From Caballeronia terrestris (GTDB taxonomy: Bacteria > Pseudomonadota > Gammaproteobacteria > Burkholderiales > Burkholderiaceae), in the NCBI RefSeq assembly GCF_001544515.1, contig NZ_FCOL02000040.1:1-50565 (forward strand): a stretch of 50,565 nucleotides of DNA. Direction: 5' to 3'. The translations under genes and the position numbers were made by a program. Below the pieces are notes generated by a model that ran no database searches, was not told where the DNA came from, and saw nothing but the letters and a program-made list of their open reading frames with translations. Position 1 is the stretch's first letter. Each line of letters opens with the position of its first letter. Of this stretch, positions 1 to 9,700 are shown piece by piece.

Positions 1-85
1 AAAGCTGCTTTCTTTGCTTACTTTCTTTGCAGCAGCAAAGAAAGTGAGTCCCGCCCCGGACAGGGGCAGAGCCAATAGACCGAAA
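1..85. repeat. Hairpin intergenic repeat of Burkholderia type
   Basis: Bases 17-30 and 35-48 form a 14-bp stem with one G-T wobble around the loop AGCA. The 5' arm is preceded by a second copy of TTTCTTTGC (9-17 and 22-30). A C-rich/G-rich stretch and CAATAGACC follow. I recall this arrangement from many Burkholderia intergenic regions, but family membership is from memory. There is no T-tract on either side, so it is not a typical intrinsic terminator, although it lies just beyond the 3' end of the permease operon. The rest of 86-173 shows nothing recognisable. Confidence 0.5.
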
Positions 86-173
86 AGAAAACAAGTTCCA
101 TCGAAGCCCAGGCGCATCAAACGGTTGAAACCCCAACCCAACCCAACCCCACCCCCCAAGCGCCAGCAAAAAA

Positions 174-1016
174 TCACACTGCTACGCCGGCATCTCCGAC
201 CAGCTTCTCAAGCATCCAGATCAGAGCAAAGTCGATCACGACGATAAAGACGGCAAACGAAAAAACCGTAGGATCGAGCGAAGAAACCGTGCGGCTATAA
301 AGCCAGACCGGCAAGGTCATCGTATCGATGTTGTAAAGAAAGAACGTCACCGTAAACTCGTTGAACGAGACGATGAAGGCGAACAGCATTCCCGCAAGAA
401 TGCCCGGCCGCATCAACGGCAGGATCACATCCACGAGCGAGCGTAGCGGCGATGCCCCCATGACGGTAGCCGCCTCCTCGAACTCCGGCCCGATCGAAGC
501 AACGGACGCCGCGCAATTCTTCACCGTGAACGGAAGCGCAAGAATCACATGCGCGATGATGAGCCGCACGACGCCCAACTCCACCGGCAGCGCATTGAAC
601 ACGAGCAGCAGCGAAAGCCCGAGCATCACCATCGGATACACGAGCGGCAACGCAACGAGTTGCTCGACAAACGCCTTCCCGCGAAACTCGTAGCGATTCA
701 AGGCATAAGCCGCCGGTACCGACACGGCGGTCGCAATCAACATCGTCGATACGGCGACGATCATGCTCGTCTTCATCGCCTCGCCAATCGAGAGCACGTC
801 GCTCGCGTCCGGCGACACGAAGTTGTGCCAGGCCGCGCGATACCACTGCAAGCCGAAATGCTGAGGCGGAAATTCGAGCGTGCCCGACGCGCCGAACGAC
901 ATCACGATCATCGTGATGATCGGCGCCGCAGTCAGCACGAGGACGATCGTCGCGAGCACGCTCGTCACGCGGCCAAGCTCGCCCGGCAAGCGCCGCGTAA
1001 AACCGATTGTGCTCAT
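174..1016 (-). CDS. ABC transporter inner-membrane permease (PotC-like)
   Basis: A 280-residue integral membrane protein, the second permease of a binding-protein-dependent importer of the spermidine/putrescine/iron (PotC) type. Hydrophobic segments lie near residues 15-37, 65-90, 105-130, 135-155, 190-215 and 245-268. The cytoplasmic EAA loop, which contacts the ATPase, reads EEAATVMGASPLRSLVDVILP and is well conserved. The ATG at 1016 sits in a four-base ATGA overlap with the stop of the upstream permease, so the pair is translationally coupled. The reading frame stays open far upstream, but that part is antisense-type shadow of the upstream permease. The substrate cannot be read from the sequence. 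Confidence 0.9.
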   Translation of the reverse strand: MSTIGFTRRLPGELGRVTSVLATIVLVLTAAPIITMIVMSFGASGTLEFPPQHFGLQWYRAAWHNFVSPDASDVLSIGEAMKTSMIVAVSTMLIATAVSVPAAYALNRYEFRGKAFVEQLVALPLVYPMVMLGLSLLLVFNALPVELGVVRLIIAHVILALPFTVKNCAASVASIGPEFEEAATVMGASPLRSLVDVILPLMRPGILAGMLFAFIVSFNEFTVTFFLYNIDTMTLPVWLYSRTVSSLDPTVFSFAVFIVVIDFALIWMLEKLVGDAGVAV

Positions 1017-1930
1017 CTCCTCGCTCCCAGCATGCCGTGCACACGCTTCGTCAATGTCTTCGATAACGCCATCACCGCGAGCGCGGCCGCCATCAGCGCA
1101 ACCCCCGATGCCGACGCCGCCGGCCAGTTCAGCAACGGCGCGACCTGATCGTGCACAAGCAGCGCGAGCATTGGCACACGCCTTCCCCCGAGCAGCAAAG
1201 GCACCGCAAAGGCGCTGACGTTGTACGCAAACACGAGCAGCGCGCCCGCGACAAAACCTGGCATCGCAAGCGGCAACGTCACGTCGCGCAAAATCTGGAG
1301 GCGCGTGGCGCCGAGCGTCGCGGCGGCTTCCTCGTGCGAGCGCGAAATCGCGCGCAACGCGCTGGACAACGGCAGCACTGCAAGCGGGAACGCAGTCTGG
1401 ATCAGCCCAAGCAACACGCCCTGCTCGCGATACAGCCACAGCACCGGCCGATGAATCAGCCCCGTGGCAAGCATCATCCGGTTCAGCAAGCCCGCAGGCC
1501 CGAGGATCACGAGCCAGCCGTACCCTTGCAGCAGCAGGTTGACGAGCAGCGGCAGCAGCACGCCCGCGAGCAAGAGTCGCCGCGCGAAGCGCGACTGCAC
1601 GCGCGCCATCGCCAGCGCGACGGGAATCGCGAGCAGTACGGCGAACACCGTACTCTCGGCGGCGAGGCGCAACGTGAGCAGCATCGAGCGCACGAAATAC
1701 GGCTCGGCCAGCGCAACATAGTTCGCGAGCGTGAAGCCGTGCCATTCGTCGCCCCGCGCGCCGAAGCTCATCCGCACGACGACGAGCGCCGCCGCAAGCA
1801 GCACCGCAAGGAAAAAAAGGATCGGCGCGAGCAGCAGCCACGCGCGCACGCTCCCGCCGCCGATCACCGCGGGCCGAACGAGCGGATCGTCGTCGGGCGG
1901 CGCGGCGTGCTCCGTGTCGAGCGCGGTCAT
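1013..1930 (-). CDS. ABC transporter inner-membrane permease (PotB-like)
   Basis: A 305-residue membrane protein, first permease of the same importer. A hydrophilic N-terminus of about 30 residues precedes the first membrane segment (near residues 31-55), and five further segments follow. The EAA loop HEEAAATLGATRLQILRDVT is intact. I chose the ATG at 1930 because it follows the binding-protein stop codon by five bases; an in-frame start at 1972 would overlap that gene by 37 bases. The 3' end overlaps the next permease by ATGA. Genes run binding protein, PotB-like, PotC-like, a common order for polyamine or 2-aminoethylphosphonate-type importers. Confidence 0.88.
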   Translation of the reverse strand: MTALDTEHAAPPDDDPLVRPAVIGGGSVRAWLLLAPILFFLAVLLAAALVVVRMSFGARGDEWHGFTLANYVALAEPYFVRSMLLTLRLAAESTVFAVLLAIPVALAMARVQSRFARRLLLAGVLLPLLVNLLLQGYGWLVILGPAGLLNRMMLATGLIHRPVLWLYREQGVLLGLIQTAFPLAVLPLSSALRAISRSHEEAAATLGATRLQILRDVTLPLAMPGFVAGALLVFAYNVSAFAVPLLLGGRRVPMLALLVHDQVAPLLNWPAASASGVALMAAALAVMALSKTLTKRVHGMLGARR

Positions 1931-1935
1931 CGGGT

Positions 1936-3033
1936 TCACGCCGAGAAGATCTCGGTGTAGCGCTTGATCCACTGATCGTGCACGGCGGCGAGCGCCTTGT
2001 CGTCGTGGAGGATCGCCTTGTCCGCGATTAGCTTCGGACTCGGCACGAGCGCGAGACTCTGCTGCGGAATCACGGCCTTCGAATTGACCGGGCCGTTCAA
2101 CACGTCGGCGGCCATCTTGCCTTGCACGCCTGCGTCGAGCGAATGATTGATGAACGCGTGGATCAGGTCGATGTCGCCCGGATGCGCCTTCGGAATCACC
2201 GTGAACATCAGTTGCGCGGCAAAGCCTTCCTTCATGCCGTAGGTCACGCCCATCTTGTACTCAGGCTTCCTGATCGCATCGGGGAAAAAGGCCGGCGAAT
2301 AGATCCCGCCGATATCGAGCGACCCCGTGCGGAACAGGTCCGCGACCTGATTCGGATTCTCGCCGAGCGTCATCACACGGTCCTTCAGTTGCGCCAGCTT
2401 CTTGAAGCCCGGTTCGATGTTCTGCTGCGAGCCGCCATCGAGGCGCGCCGCGATTATCGCCATGTCGACGGCTTCCACCCATTCCGGCGGCGGCAGGAAA
2501 ATGCGGCCGGCGTACTTCGGGTCCCACATCGTTTCGTAGGTCGTCGGCGCCTGCTTGAACGTCGTCGTGCTGTAGATCAGGCCATCAGTCCACAACAGAT
2601 ACCCGACGCCGAAGCCGTTCGCGCCCGATCGATACGACGCGGGCACGTCCTTCAGGTTCGGCAGCTTGTCAGGATCGGGCTTGGTCAGAAGGCCCGCGTC
2701 CGCGAGGCCCGACGCGCCGACGCCCGCGAGCGTGATCACGTCGTATTGCGGCTTGTCGCCCGCGGCCTTCAGTTTCGCGACCATGCCCGACGTGCCGTCC
2801 GCGCGGTCGGCGATGACCTTCGCGCCCGTCTTCGCCGTGAACGTCGCGGCGATGTTCTTCAGCGCGGCGAGACCGGTGTCGTCGGACCAGGTCAAAAGGC
2901 GCAGTGTCTTGCCCGAGAAGTTCTGGGTTTGCTGCGCGCGCGCCGCGATGAACGGCGCGGGCAGCACCGATGCGGCGAGTCCCGCGCCGATGGTCTTGAG
3001 CGCGTCTCTTCTGCCACGTTTGATCGATTGCAC
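1936..3033 (-). CDS. Periplasmic substrate-binding protein of ABC importer (PotD/family 1 type), Tat signal
   Basis: About 365 residues. The N-terminus has KRGRRDALKTIGAGLAAS followed by a hydrophobic run and an AxA site (ARAQ), as in a twin-arginine export signal. The mature part begins with KTLRLLTWSDD and contains features of polyamine-type binding proteins: YDVITLAG, a GVGYLLWTDGLIYS segment and WDPKYAGRIFLP. The GTG at 3033 is preferred because AAGGAG lies six bases upstream; an ATG at 3099 would add a stretch without a ribosome site and bury the signal. It probably captures a small cationic or organic ligand for the two permeases downstream. No ATP-binding subunit is encoded next to it. 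Confidence 0.87.
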   Translation of the reverse strand: MQSIKRGRRDALKTIGAGLAASVLPAPFIAARAQQTQNFSGKTLRLLTWSDDTGLAALKNIAATFTAKTGAKVIADRADGTSGMVAKLKAAGDKPQYDVITLAGVGASGLADAGLLTKPDPDKLPNLKDVPASYRSGANGFGVGYLLWTDGLIYSTTTFKQAPTTYETMWDPKYAGRIFLPPPEWVEAVDMAIIAARLDGGSQQNIEPGFKKLAQLKDRVMTLGENPNQVADLFRTGSLDIGGIYSPAFFPDAIRKPEYKMGVTYGMKEGFAAQLMFTVIPKAHPGDIDLIHAFINHSLDAGVQGKMAADVLNGPVNSKAVIPQQSLALVPSPKLIADKAILHDDKALAAVHDQWIKRYTEIFSA

Positions 3034-3178
3034 GTCAGTCTCCTTGAGCGATGCCGCCGCAAGAATGGTCGGCGCGCACGAGCAAGGTAGGTTTGCCAAA
3101 ATACGCCCGCAAGCGAAATATCGTCATGGTTGCCATGCGTGGGATGCATGGCTGCGGGCTTTGACTGAAGGGAATGCT

Positions 3179-4102
3179 TCAGGTGTCGGAAGCGGCTTCT
3201 TCTTCGGGCGCATCAAGCCCGAGCACCGTCACGCCGACATCCACGCGATGCGACCCGCCGCCGAGAATCAGCCCTCTCAGCAGCGACACATCGCTGTAAT
3301 CGCGGCCGATCGCGAGCGTGATGTGATCGAGGTCCGCGAGGACGTCGTTGGTCGGGTCGAGGTCGATCCAGCCGCTGCCCGGGCAGAACACCGACACCCA
3401 AGCGTGCGACGCATCCGCGCCGATCAGCTTGACCTGCCCCGGCGGCGGATCGTTGCGCAGATAGCCGCTCACATACCGCGCCGGCAGGCCGATCGCCCGC
3501 ATGCAGCCAATCATCACCTGCGCGAAATCCTGGCACACGCCGCTCTTCAGTTCAAACGCCTGATGCGCGGGCGTATCGTATGAAGTAGACATCGGCCGGT
3601 ATGCGAAATCCGCATGGATGCGGTGCATCAGGTCGATGGCGCCCTCGGCGAGCGGACGCCCTTCCGCAAAACTTTCGCGCCCGTAATCCTGCAAGTCCTG
3701 CCTGAGCCCGATATTCGGCGACGCGAAGCAGAACTCCGTCTCCGGCAGGAACGGCGCGCCCGCGCTGAAGCGCGTGCTCGCCGCGATGGTTTCCCATGCG
3801 GGCGTCGCGGCGGGATCGAGCGAGGCCCAGCGCGGCGTGAGTTCCACCGTTGTCTCGCTCAGCATCTGCAGCGAGCGATGCGGCGACTCCAGCGAAAAGT
3901 ACAGCACGTCGTTGCCGAACGCATCGACGCGGCTGTTGATGTACGACGGCTCCGGCTCGATGCTCTCCTCGTGCGCGATCACGCGCTGCCACGCGGTGTT
4001 CTGCGGGCGGATCGTCGCGAGGTGCTGCGCGGTTTCGACGAAGGTCGAGTAGCGGTAAGTGGTCCGGTGCGACACCGACAGGATGGATTTCTCGATCGTC
4101 AC
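3179..4102 (-). CDS. Transglutaminase-like cysteine peptidase-fold protein (COG1305 type)
   Basis: A 307-residue cytosolic-looking protein with an N-terminal bacterial transglutaminase domain (starting SHRTTYRYSTFVETAQHLAT) and a C-terminal transglutaminase core. The catalytic triad is visible: Cys190 in GVCQDFAQ, His233 in SHAWVSVF and Asp249 in IDLDPTND. In this family the fold can hydrolyse or transfer amide bonds; the substrate is unknown. The GTG start overlaps the stop of the ATP-grasp/alpha-E gene as GTGA, so the two are co-translated. It is the last gene of a three-gene operon with that fusion and the DUF2126 protein, which ties it to predicted peptide-ligation or removal chemistry. 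The open frame upstream of 4102 is shadow. Confidence 0.88.
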   Translation of the reverse strand: MTIEKSILSVSHRTTYRYSTFVETAQHLATIRPQNTAWQRVIAHEESIEPEPSYINSRVDAFGNDVLYFSLESPHRSLQMLSETTVELTPRWASLDPAATPAWETIAASTRFSAGAPFLPETEFCFASPNIGLRQDLQDYGRESFAEGRPLAEGAIDLMHRIHADFAYRPMSTSYDTPAHQAFELKSGVCQDFAQVMIGCMRAIGLPARYVSGYLRNDPPPGQVKLIGADASHAWVSVFCPGSGWIDLDPTNDVLADLDHITLAIGRDYSDVSLLRGLILGGGSHRVDVGVTVLGLDAPEEEAASDT

Positions 4103-6732
4103 GACGACACCTGCAGCGATTGCGTCTTCGCGTGGCTGAAAAAGCGCGCGCTGATTTCGTGGGCGGCGGCGCTCGCGTTGTCCTCGAGTTCGTCGCAGGT
4201 GGAGATGAGCTCGGCGTAGGTGCCCTCGGCATCGGTCGTGCAGAGCGTTTCGAGATCCGGCAGCGATGTCGCGAGACGCGTCGCCTGGCTGAAATCGCTG
4301 TGCGTGCCGCGGCCCGCGGCCTGCGAAATCTCCACGAGCTTCGCGCACAGCCGACGGTAAACGCCGTAAAGGCCGCGCGGATTCGTCGGCTCGACCACCA
4401 GCAGGTCGATCAGCGGCGGCACTTCGAAGCGCCCCGGATAGAGCGACCGATACGTCAGCGTGCTGTCGAAGAGTTGCAGCAGGAGATCGAAGGCGGCGGG
4501 CGTCGAAATCTGTCCGTGCTTCGCCGCCGTGCGCAGGTAGGTCGCCATCGTCGCGACCCGTTCGATGTGGCGCCCGGCGAACACGAGCCGCCACGCTTCG
4601 TCCCGCGTCATGCGATCGCCCTGCGCGCCGCTGATCGCGAGCAGTTGCGCCGCGAGCGTTTCGAGCGTGCGCGTGAGCATCACGCGGTCGTAGCGCTCGA
4701 CGCCGCGCGGCGGTTTCAGTGCCTCGATGGCATCGCGGAAATCGTTGCGCGCCGTGAGGATCGTGCGCCAGTGGTCGGTCGAAAGGCGTCCGCGAATCTC
4801 GCCGCTCGCGCGCGCCTGGCTCGCAAGGTTCTGCCCGATGCTCGCCGCCGCGCTGCCCTCGCCGAGATTCGCGACGAGCAGCCGCTCCAGCGACGCCGCC
4901 GTGTGCCCGCTCTTCGGCGCGCCCGGGGGCAGAAGGCCCGACTGCCACGCAAGATCGACCATCGTGTCGAGCATGCCTTCGGCGTCGTTGCTTTCCAGCG
5001 ACGAGAGAATCACGCGCACGAGCCGCACGTTGTTCTCCGCGCGCTCGCCGTAGCGGCCGGCCCAGAAGAGGTTCTCGGCGGCGCGGCTCGATACCGTCCG
5101 ATGCTTGCGCACGAGATCGTCGGGCGTCATCGGCGTGGGGAGCAGCGAGAAGGTGGAGCTCGGATGGCTCGACAGCACCCACGTATCGACGCTGCTGCTG
5201 CCGTACTGCATCGATACCGACGGCTGGCGTTCGGCCCCCAGGCGCGTGAAGCCGCCCGGCATCACCGACCAGCCGCCGCCCATGTCGGCGATCGCGTAGA
5301 CGCGCAGCACGCACGAGCGTCCCGCGATCGTGCTCTCTTCGTAGCGCGGCGCGTGCGAGCCGGGGAATAGTTCCTGAATCGTGAACGCGTCGGGCATCGA
5401 TTCGATGCGCTTTTTCCAGGCCTCCAGCGGCTGAAGTCCGTCGCCGAAACCGCGCGGGCTGTGGCCGTCCAGTTCGACGCCGGGCCACGTCGGAATCACG
5501 AACGCCTCGTCGAGCGATTCCAGCGCCGACTCGCGCGCGGCCTCTTCGCCGCACCACCACGTCGGCACGCTCGCGAGTTCGAGCCGCTCGTTCAGCAGTA
5601 AATGCGAGATCGCGGGCAAAAAGCCATGCAACGCGGGCGATTCGACGAACCCCGAACCGGGCACGTTCGACACCATCACATTGCCCGCGCGCATCACCTG
5701 CAACAGGCCCGGCACGCCGATGCTCGAATCGGCGCGCAGTTCGACGGGGTCGCAGAAGGCGTCGTCGAGACGGCGGACCAGCACGTGCACGCGCTCCAGC
5801 CCCGCGAACGTCTTGAGAAACAGCTTGTCGTCGCGCACCGTGAGGTCCTTCCCCTCGACGAGCGTCACGCCGAGATAGCGCGCGAGAAACGCGTGCTCGA
5901 AGAAGGTTTCGCTGAACGGGCCGGGCGTGAGGAGCGCGATGTGCGGCGAGCCTTCCTCGCCCGCCATCGTCGCGCGGCCGCCTTCCACGAGCGATGCAAT
6001 CAGCCGCGAATAGAACGGCGCGAGCCGCTGCACGCGCATCGAGCGGAACGGATCGGCGAACGTGCCCGCGACGATCAGCCGGTTTTCAAGTGCATAGCCG
6101 AGCCCCGACGGCGCCGCGGTCTTGTGCGCCATGATGACCCACGCGCCGCTCGGCTCGCGCGCGAGATCCACCGCGACGAGTTGCAGATACTGCCCGCCCG
6201 GCGGCGTGAAGCCCTTCACTGAGCGCAGATAGCCGGGATGCCCGAACACGAGCGCCGGCGGCAAAAAGCCTTCGTGCAGCAGGCGCTGCGGGCCGTACAC
6301 GTCCTTGACGATCGCGTTCAACAGTGTCGCGCGCTGCTTTATAGCGCGCTCGAGCACCGACCACTCGCCCTCGTCGATGATGAACGGCAGCAGGTCGAGC
6401 GCCCACGGACGCGGCTCGCCGTTATCCGCGTAGACGTTGTAGCTGATGTCGTTGTCGCGCACCTGCTGCGCCACCGACTCGACCGCGTGATCCAGCCCGG
6501 CGATGCCTTCGTCGCCGAGCAGGTCAAAGAAGCGCCGCCAGATGTCGCGCAACTGGCCCGACTCGTCACGCAGTTCGTCCCAGTGCCCTTCCCTCACCGG
6601 AAGCGCACGCAATGGCGACGACACCTTCGCGCGGTCCGCGACTTCTTCGAAAGGGAGTGAAGTTTGAACGGCCAAGTTTGACTTTTTTGGTTTAGGGAGT
6701 CGCCGCCGCTGCCGTCGCAGTGAAAAGATCAC
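4099..6732 (-). CDS. Fused circularly permuted ATP-grasp (type 2) and alpha-E domain protein
   Basis: 877 residues. The N-terminal ~520 residues match the circularly permuted ATP-grasp family (COG2308): LLNAIVKDVYGPQRLL, FEHAFLARYLGVTLVEGKDL, LVRRLDDAFCDP and RAGNVMVSNVPGSG. The C-terminal ~310 residues match alpha-E (COG2307), an all-helical domain beginning SRAAENLFWAGRYGERAENN. ATP-grasp enzymes join a carboxylate to an amine through an acyl-phosphate. The same two modules occur as separate genes at 12489-15087. Compared with that stand-alone enzyme, the segment aligned with its KETHGAGGYG loop reads VIPTWPGVEL (near residues 405-420), lacking the Lys and glycines, so ATP use is uncertain. 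Both ends overlap neighbours (ATGA upstream, GTGA downstream). The first ~25 residues are basic and of doubtful function. Confidence 0.9.
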   Translation of the reverse strand: MIFSLRRQRRRLPKPKKSNLAVQTSLPFEEVADRAKVSSPLRALPVREGHWDELRDESGQLRDIWRRFFDLLGDEGIAGLDHAVESVAQQVRDNDISYNVYADNGEPRPWALDLLPFIIDEGEWSVLERAIKQRATLLNAIVKDVYGPQRLLHEGFLPPALVFGHPGYLRSVKGFTPPGGQYLQLVAVDLAREPSGAWVIMAHKTAAPSGLGYALENRLIVAGTFADPFRSMRVQRLAPFYSRLIASLVEGGRATMAGEEGSPHIALLTPGPFSETFFEHAFLARYLGVTLVEGKDLTVRDDKLFLKTFAGLERVHVLVRRLDDAFCDPVELRADSSIGVPGLLQVMRAGNVMVSNVPGSGFVESPALHGFLPAISHLLLNERLELASVPTWWCGEEAARESALESLDEAFVIPTWPGVELDGHSPRGFGDGLQPLEAWKKRIESMPDAFTIQELFPGSHAPRYEESTIAGRSCVLRVYAIADMGGGWSVMPGGFTRLGAERQPSVSMQYGSSSVDTWVLSSHPSSTFSLLPTPMTPDDLVRKHRTVSSRAAENLFWAGRYGERAENNVRLVRVILSSLESNDAEGMLDTMVDLAWQSGLLPPGAPKSGHTAASLERLLVANLGEGSAAASIGQNLASQARASGEIRGRLSTDHWRTILTARNDFRDAIEALKPPRGVERYDRVMLTRTLETLAAQLLAISGAQGDRMTRDEAWRLVFAGRHIERVATMATYLRTAAKHGQISTPAAFDLLLQLFDSTLTYRSLYPGRFEVPPLIDLLVVEPTNPRGLYGVYRRLCAKLVEISQAAGRGTHSDFSQATRLATSLPDLETLCTTDAEGTYAELISTCDELEDNASAAAHEISARFFSHAKTQSLQVSS

Positions 6733-9700
6733 CGGCGGCGGCGCAGGTCGAGCGTGAACGGAAACTCCAGACTGCGTTGGGCGGTGCCCACTTCCATGCG
6801 TCCCGGCGTGTGCCCGGTCTTGAAGAAACGCGCGCGCCGGCGGCTCTCCGCCTCATAGGCGTTGACCGGAAAGGTCGCGTAGTTGCGCCCGCCCGGATGC
6901 GATACATGATACCGGCATCCACCGATCGAGCGGCTGTTCCAGGTATCGACGACATCGAAGGTGAGCGGCGCATCCACGCCGATCGACGGATGCAGCGCCG
7001 AGGACTGCTCCCACGCCCGAAAGCGCACGCCCGCGACGTGTTCGCTCGCGCGGCCGGTGGGCTGCATCGGTAGCGGCACGCCGTTGACGGTTACGACATA
7101 GCGGTTGTCGTTCAGGCCGAGCACGTGCACTTCGAGCCGTTCCACCGACGAATCCACGTAACGCACCGTGCCGCCGACCGAGCCTTCCTCGCCCATCACG
7201 TGCCACGGTTCGAGCGCGTTACGCACGGTCAATTCGATGCCGCTCGTCTGGATCGCGCCGACGAGCGGGAAGCGGAACTCGAAGTGCGGCGCGAACCACG
7301 CGGCATCGAAAGCGTAACCCGCTTCGTTGAGTTCGGCGATGACGTCGTCGAAATCCATCCTGATGAACGTGCCGAGCAGGAAACGGTCGTGCAGTTCCGT
7401 GCCCCAGCGCGTGAGACGCGTCGTGTACGGCTTGTCCCAGAAGCGCGCGACGAGCGTGCGCAGCAGCAGTTGCTGCACGAGACTCATGCGCGCGTGCGGC
7501 GGCATTTCGAAGCCACGTAGTTCCAGCAAGCCCAGGCGGCCGGTCGGGCCGTCGGGCGAATAGAGCTTGTCGATGCAGAACTCGGCGCGGTGCGTATTGC
7601 CGGTCACGTCGATCAGCAGGTTGCGCAGTGTGCGATCGATCAGCCACGGCGGAATCCGCGCGCTTTCGCGGCCGCCCAGGCGATCGAGCTGGCGTTGCAG
7701 TTCGTGGAACGCGAGTTCGAGTTCGTAGAGCTGGTCGTTGCGCGCCTCGTCGACGCGTGGCGCCTGGCTCGTCGGCCCGAGGAAGAGCCCGGAGAACAGG
7801 TACGACAGCGACGGATGATTGATGAAGTAGCCGATCAGGCTCGCGAGCAGGTCCGGGCGCCTCAGGAACGGGCTGTCGGACGGGGTCGCGCCGCCGAGCA
7901 CGAAGTGATTGCCGCCGCCGGTGCCGGTGTGGCGGCCGTCCGTCATGAACTTCTCGGTGCTCAGATACGTCTCGTGCGCCGACTGATACAGGTACTCGGT
8001 ATGGTCGACGAGCTGGTCCCAGTTCGACGCCGGGTGGATGTTCACCTCGATCACGCCCGGGTCCGGCGTCACCTGCAGCATCTTCAGGCGCACGTCGCGC
8101 GGCGGCGGGTAGCCTTCGATGATCACCTTCATGTTGAGGTCGGCCGAAGTCGCTTCGACGGCGGCGAGCAGGTCGAGGTAATCGTCGAGTTCGGTGAGCG
8201 GCGGCATGAAGACGTGCAAGAGGCTCTTGCCGCTGCCGAACGCTTCGGCTTCGACTTTCGGTCCCGCCGCGCGCGCGGGGTCGCGCGTTTCGATGCAGAG
8301 CGCCGTGCGTCGAATCCATGACGCGGATTCACCTCTTGAAGGCGAGCGCGATGCTTGCGCGGACGTGGCCGGTCCCGCTGCTCCTGCGGCTGCTCCCGCT
8401 GCGCCGACGGCACCGTCGCCCGTGCCGACGCCGCTTCCCGCCTCGCCGCCTTCCGCCAGCGTCCCGCCGCCATACTGCATGCGCAGTTCCGCCGCCGATC
8501 GCAGCGGCACCGGCGGCGCGAACGGATCGTGCGCGTGCTGGTACGGATAATCGCCCTTGCTCACCCACGGCAGCGATTCGAGCGGTAGCCGGTAACCCAT
8601 CGGCGAATCGCCGGGAATCAGGTACATGCGGTCGTCGCGGAAGAACCACGGGCCGCTCACCCAGCGCGGCGACTGCATCGGCAGGTCGCGCTCGCGCGTG
8701 ATCGGCAGCACGTAGCCCGTCACCTTCGACAACCCCGCATCGAACACGCGCCGCAGACGCACGCGTTCCAGTTCGTCGTCGAGTTCGGATTCGAACGGAT
8801 CGACGTTCACCGGCAGGCGACGCTCGCGCCACAGGTAGTAAAACGTGTCTTCGTAGCCCGGCTGGATGTGCTTCGTATCGAGTGCGAGCTTCTGTGTCAG
8901 ATGCGTGATGAAGCGCTCGGCGTCCGCGGGCGTGTAGTTGCCGGGCTCGCGTTCATCGGCGAATAGCGACGGGTTCGACCAGATCGGCTCGCCGTCCGCG
9001 CGCCAGTAGAGCGACATCGCCCAGCGCGGCAGTTGCTCGCCCGGGTACCACTTGCCCTGCCCGATATGCAGGAAGCCGCCCTCGCCGTACCGGGCGCGCA
9101 GCTTGTCCATCAAGCCGACCGCGTAGCCGCGCTTGGTCGGCCCGAGCGCGTCGGTGTTCCATTCGGCGGCGTCGCGGTCGCGCACCGCGACGAAGGTCGG
9201 CTCGCCGCCCATCGTGAGGCGCACGTCCATTTCGTCCAGACGCTGGTCGACTTTCGCGCCCATCGCCTGCACGGCGGCCCAGACTTCCTCGGTGTACGGC
9301 TTCGTCACGCGCGGCGTTTCCAGCACGCGCTCGACCGACATCAGATGCTCGAACTCGACTTCGCTCTCGTCGACGGCGCCCGAGATCGGCGCCGCGCTGC
9401 CCGGCTCCGGCGTGCATGCGACCGGAATGTGGCCTTCGCCCGCGAGCAGGCCCGAGGTCGGATCGAAGCCGATCCATCCCGCGCCCGGCAGATACACCTC
9501 GCACCACGCGTGGAGATCGGTGAAATCGACCTCGGTGCCGCTCGGACCGTCGAGCGAGCGCTGATCGGGCGTAAGCTGGATCAGGTAGCCCGACACGAAG
9601 CGCGCCGCGAGGCCGAGCTGCCGCAGCGTCTCGACGAGCAGCCAGCTCGTGTCGCGGCAGGAGCCGAGCGCCTTCTCGAGTGTTTCTTCGGGCGTCTGCA

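Noticed and set aside
174..1841. 555-codon version of the second permease
   Set aside because: The first half is shadow of the other permease; only the part from 1016 resembles a permease, and the ATGA overlap fixes the start.
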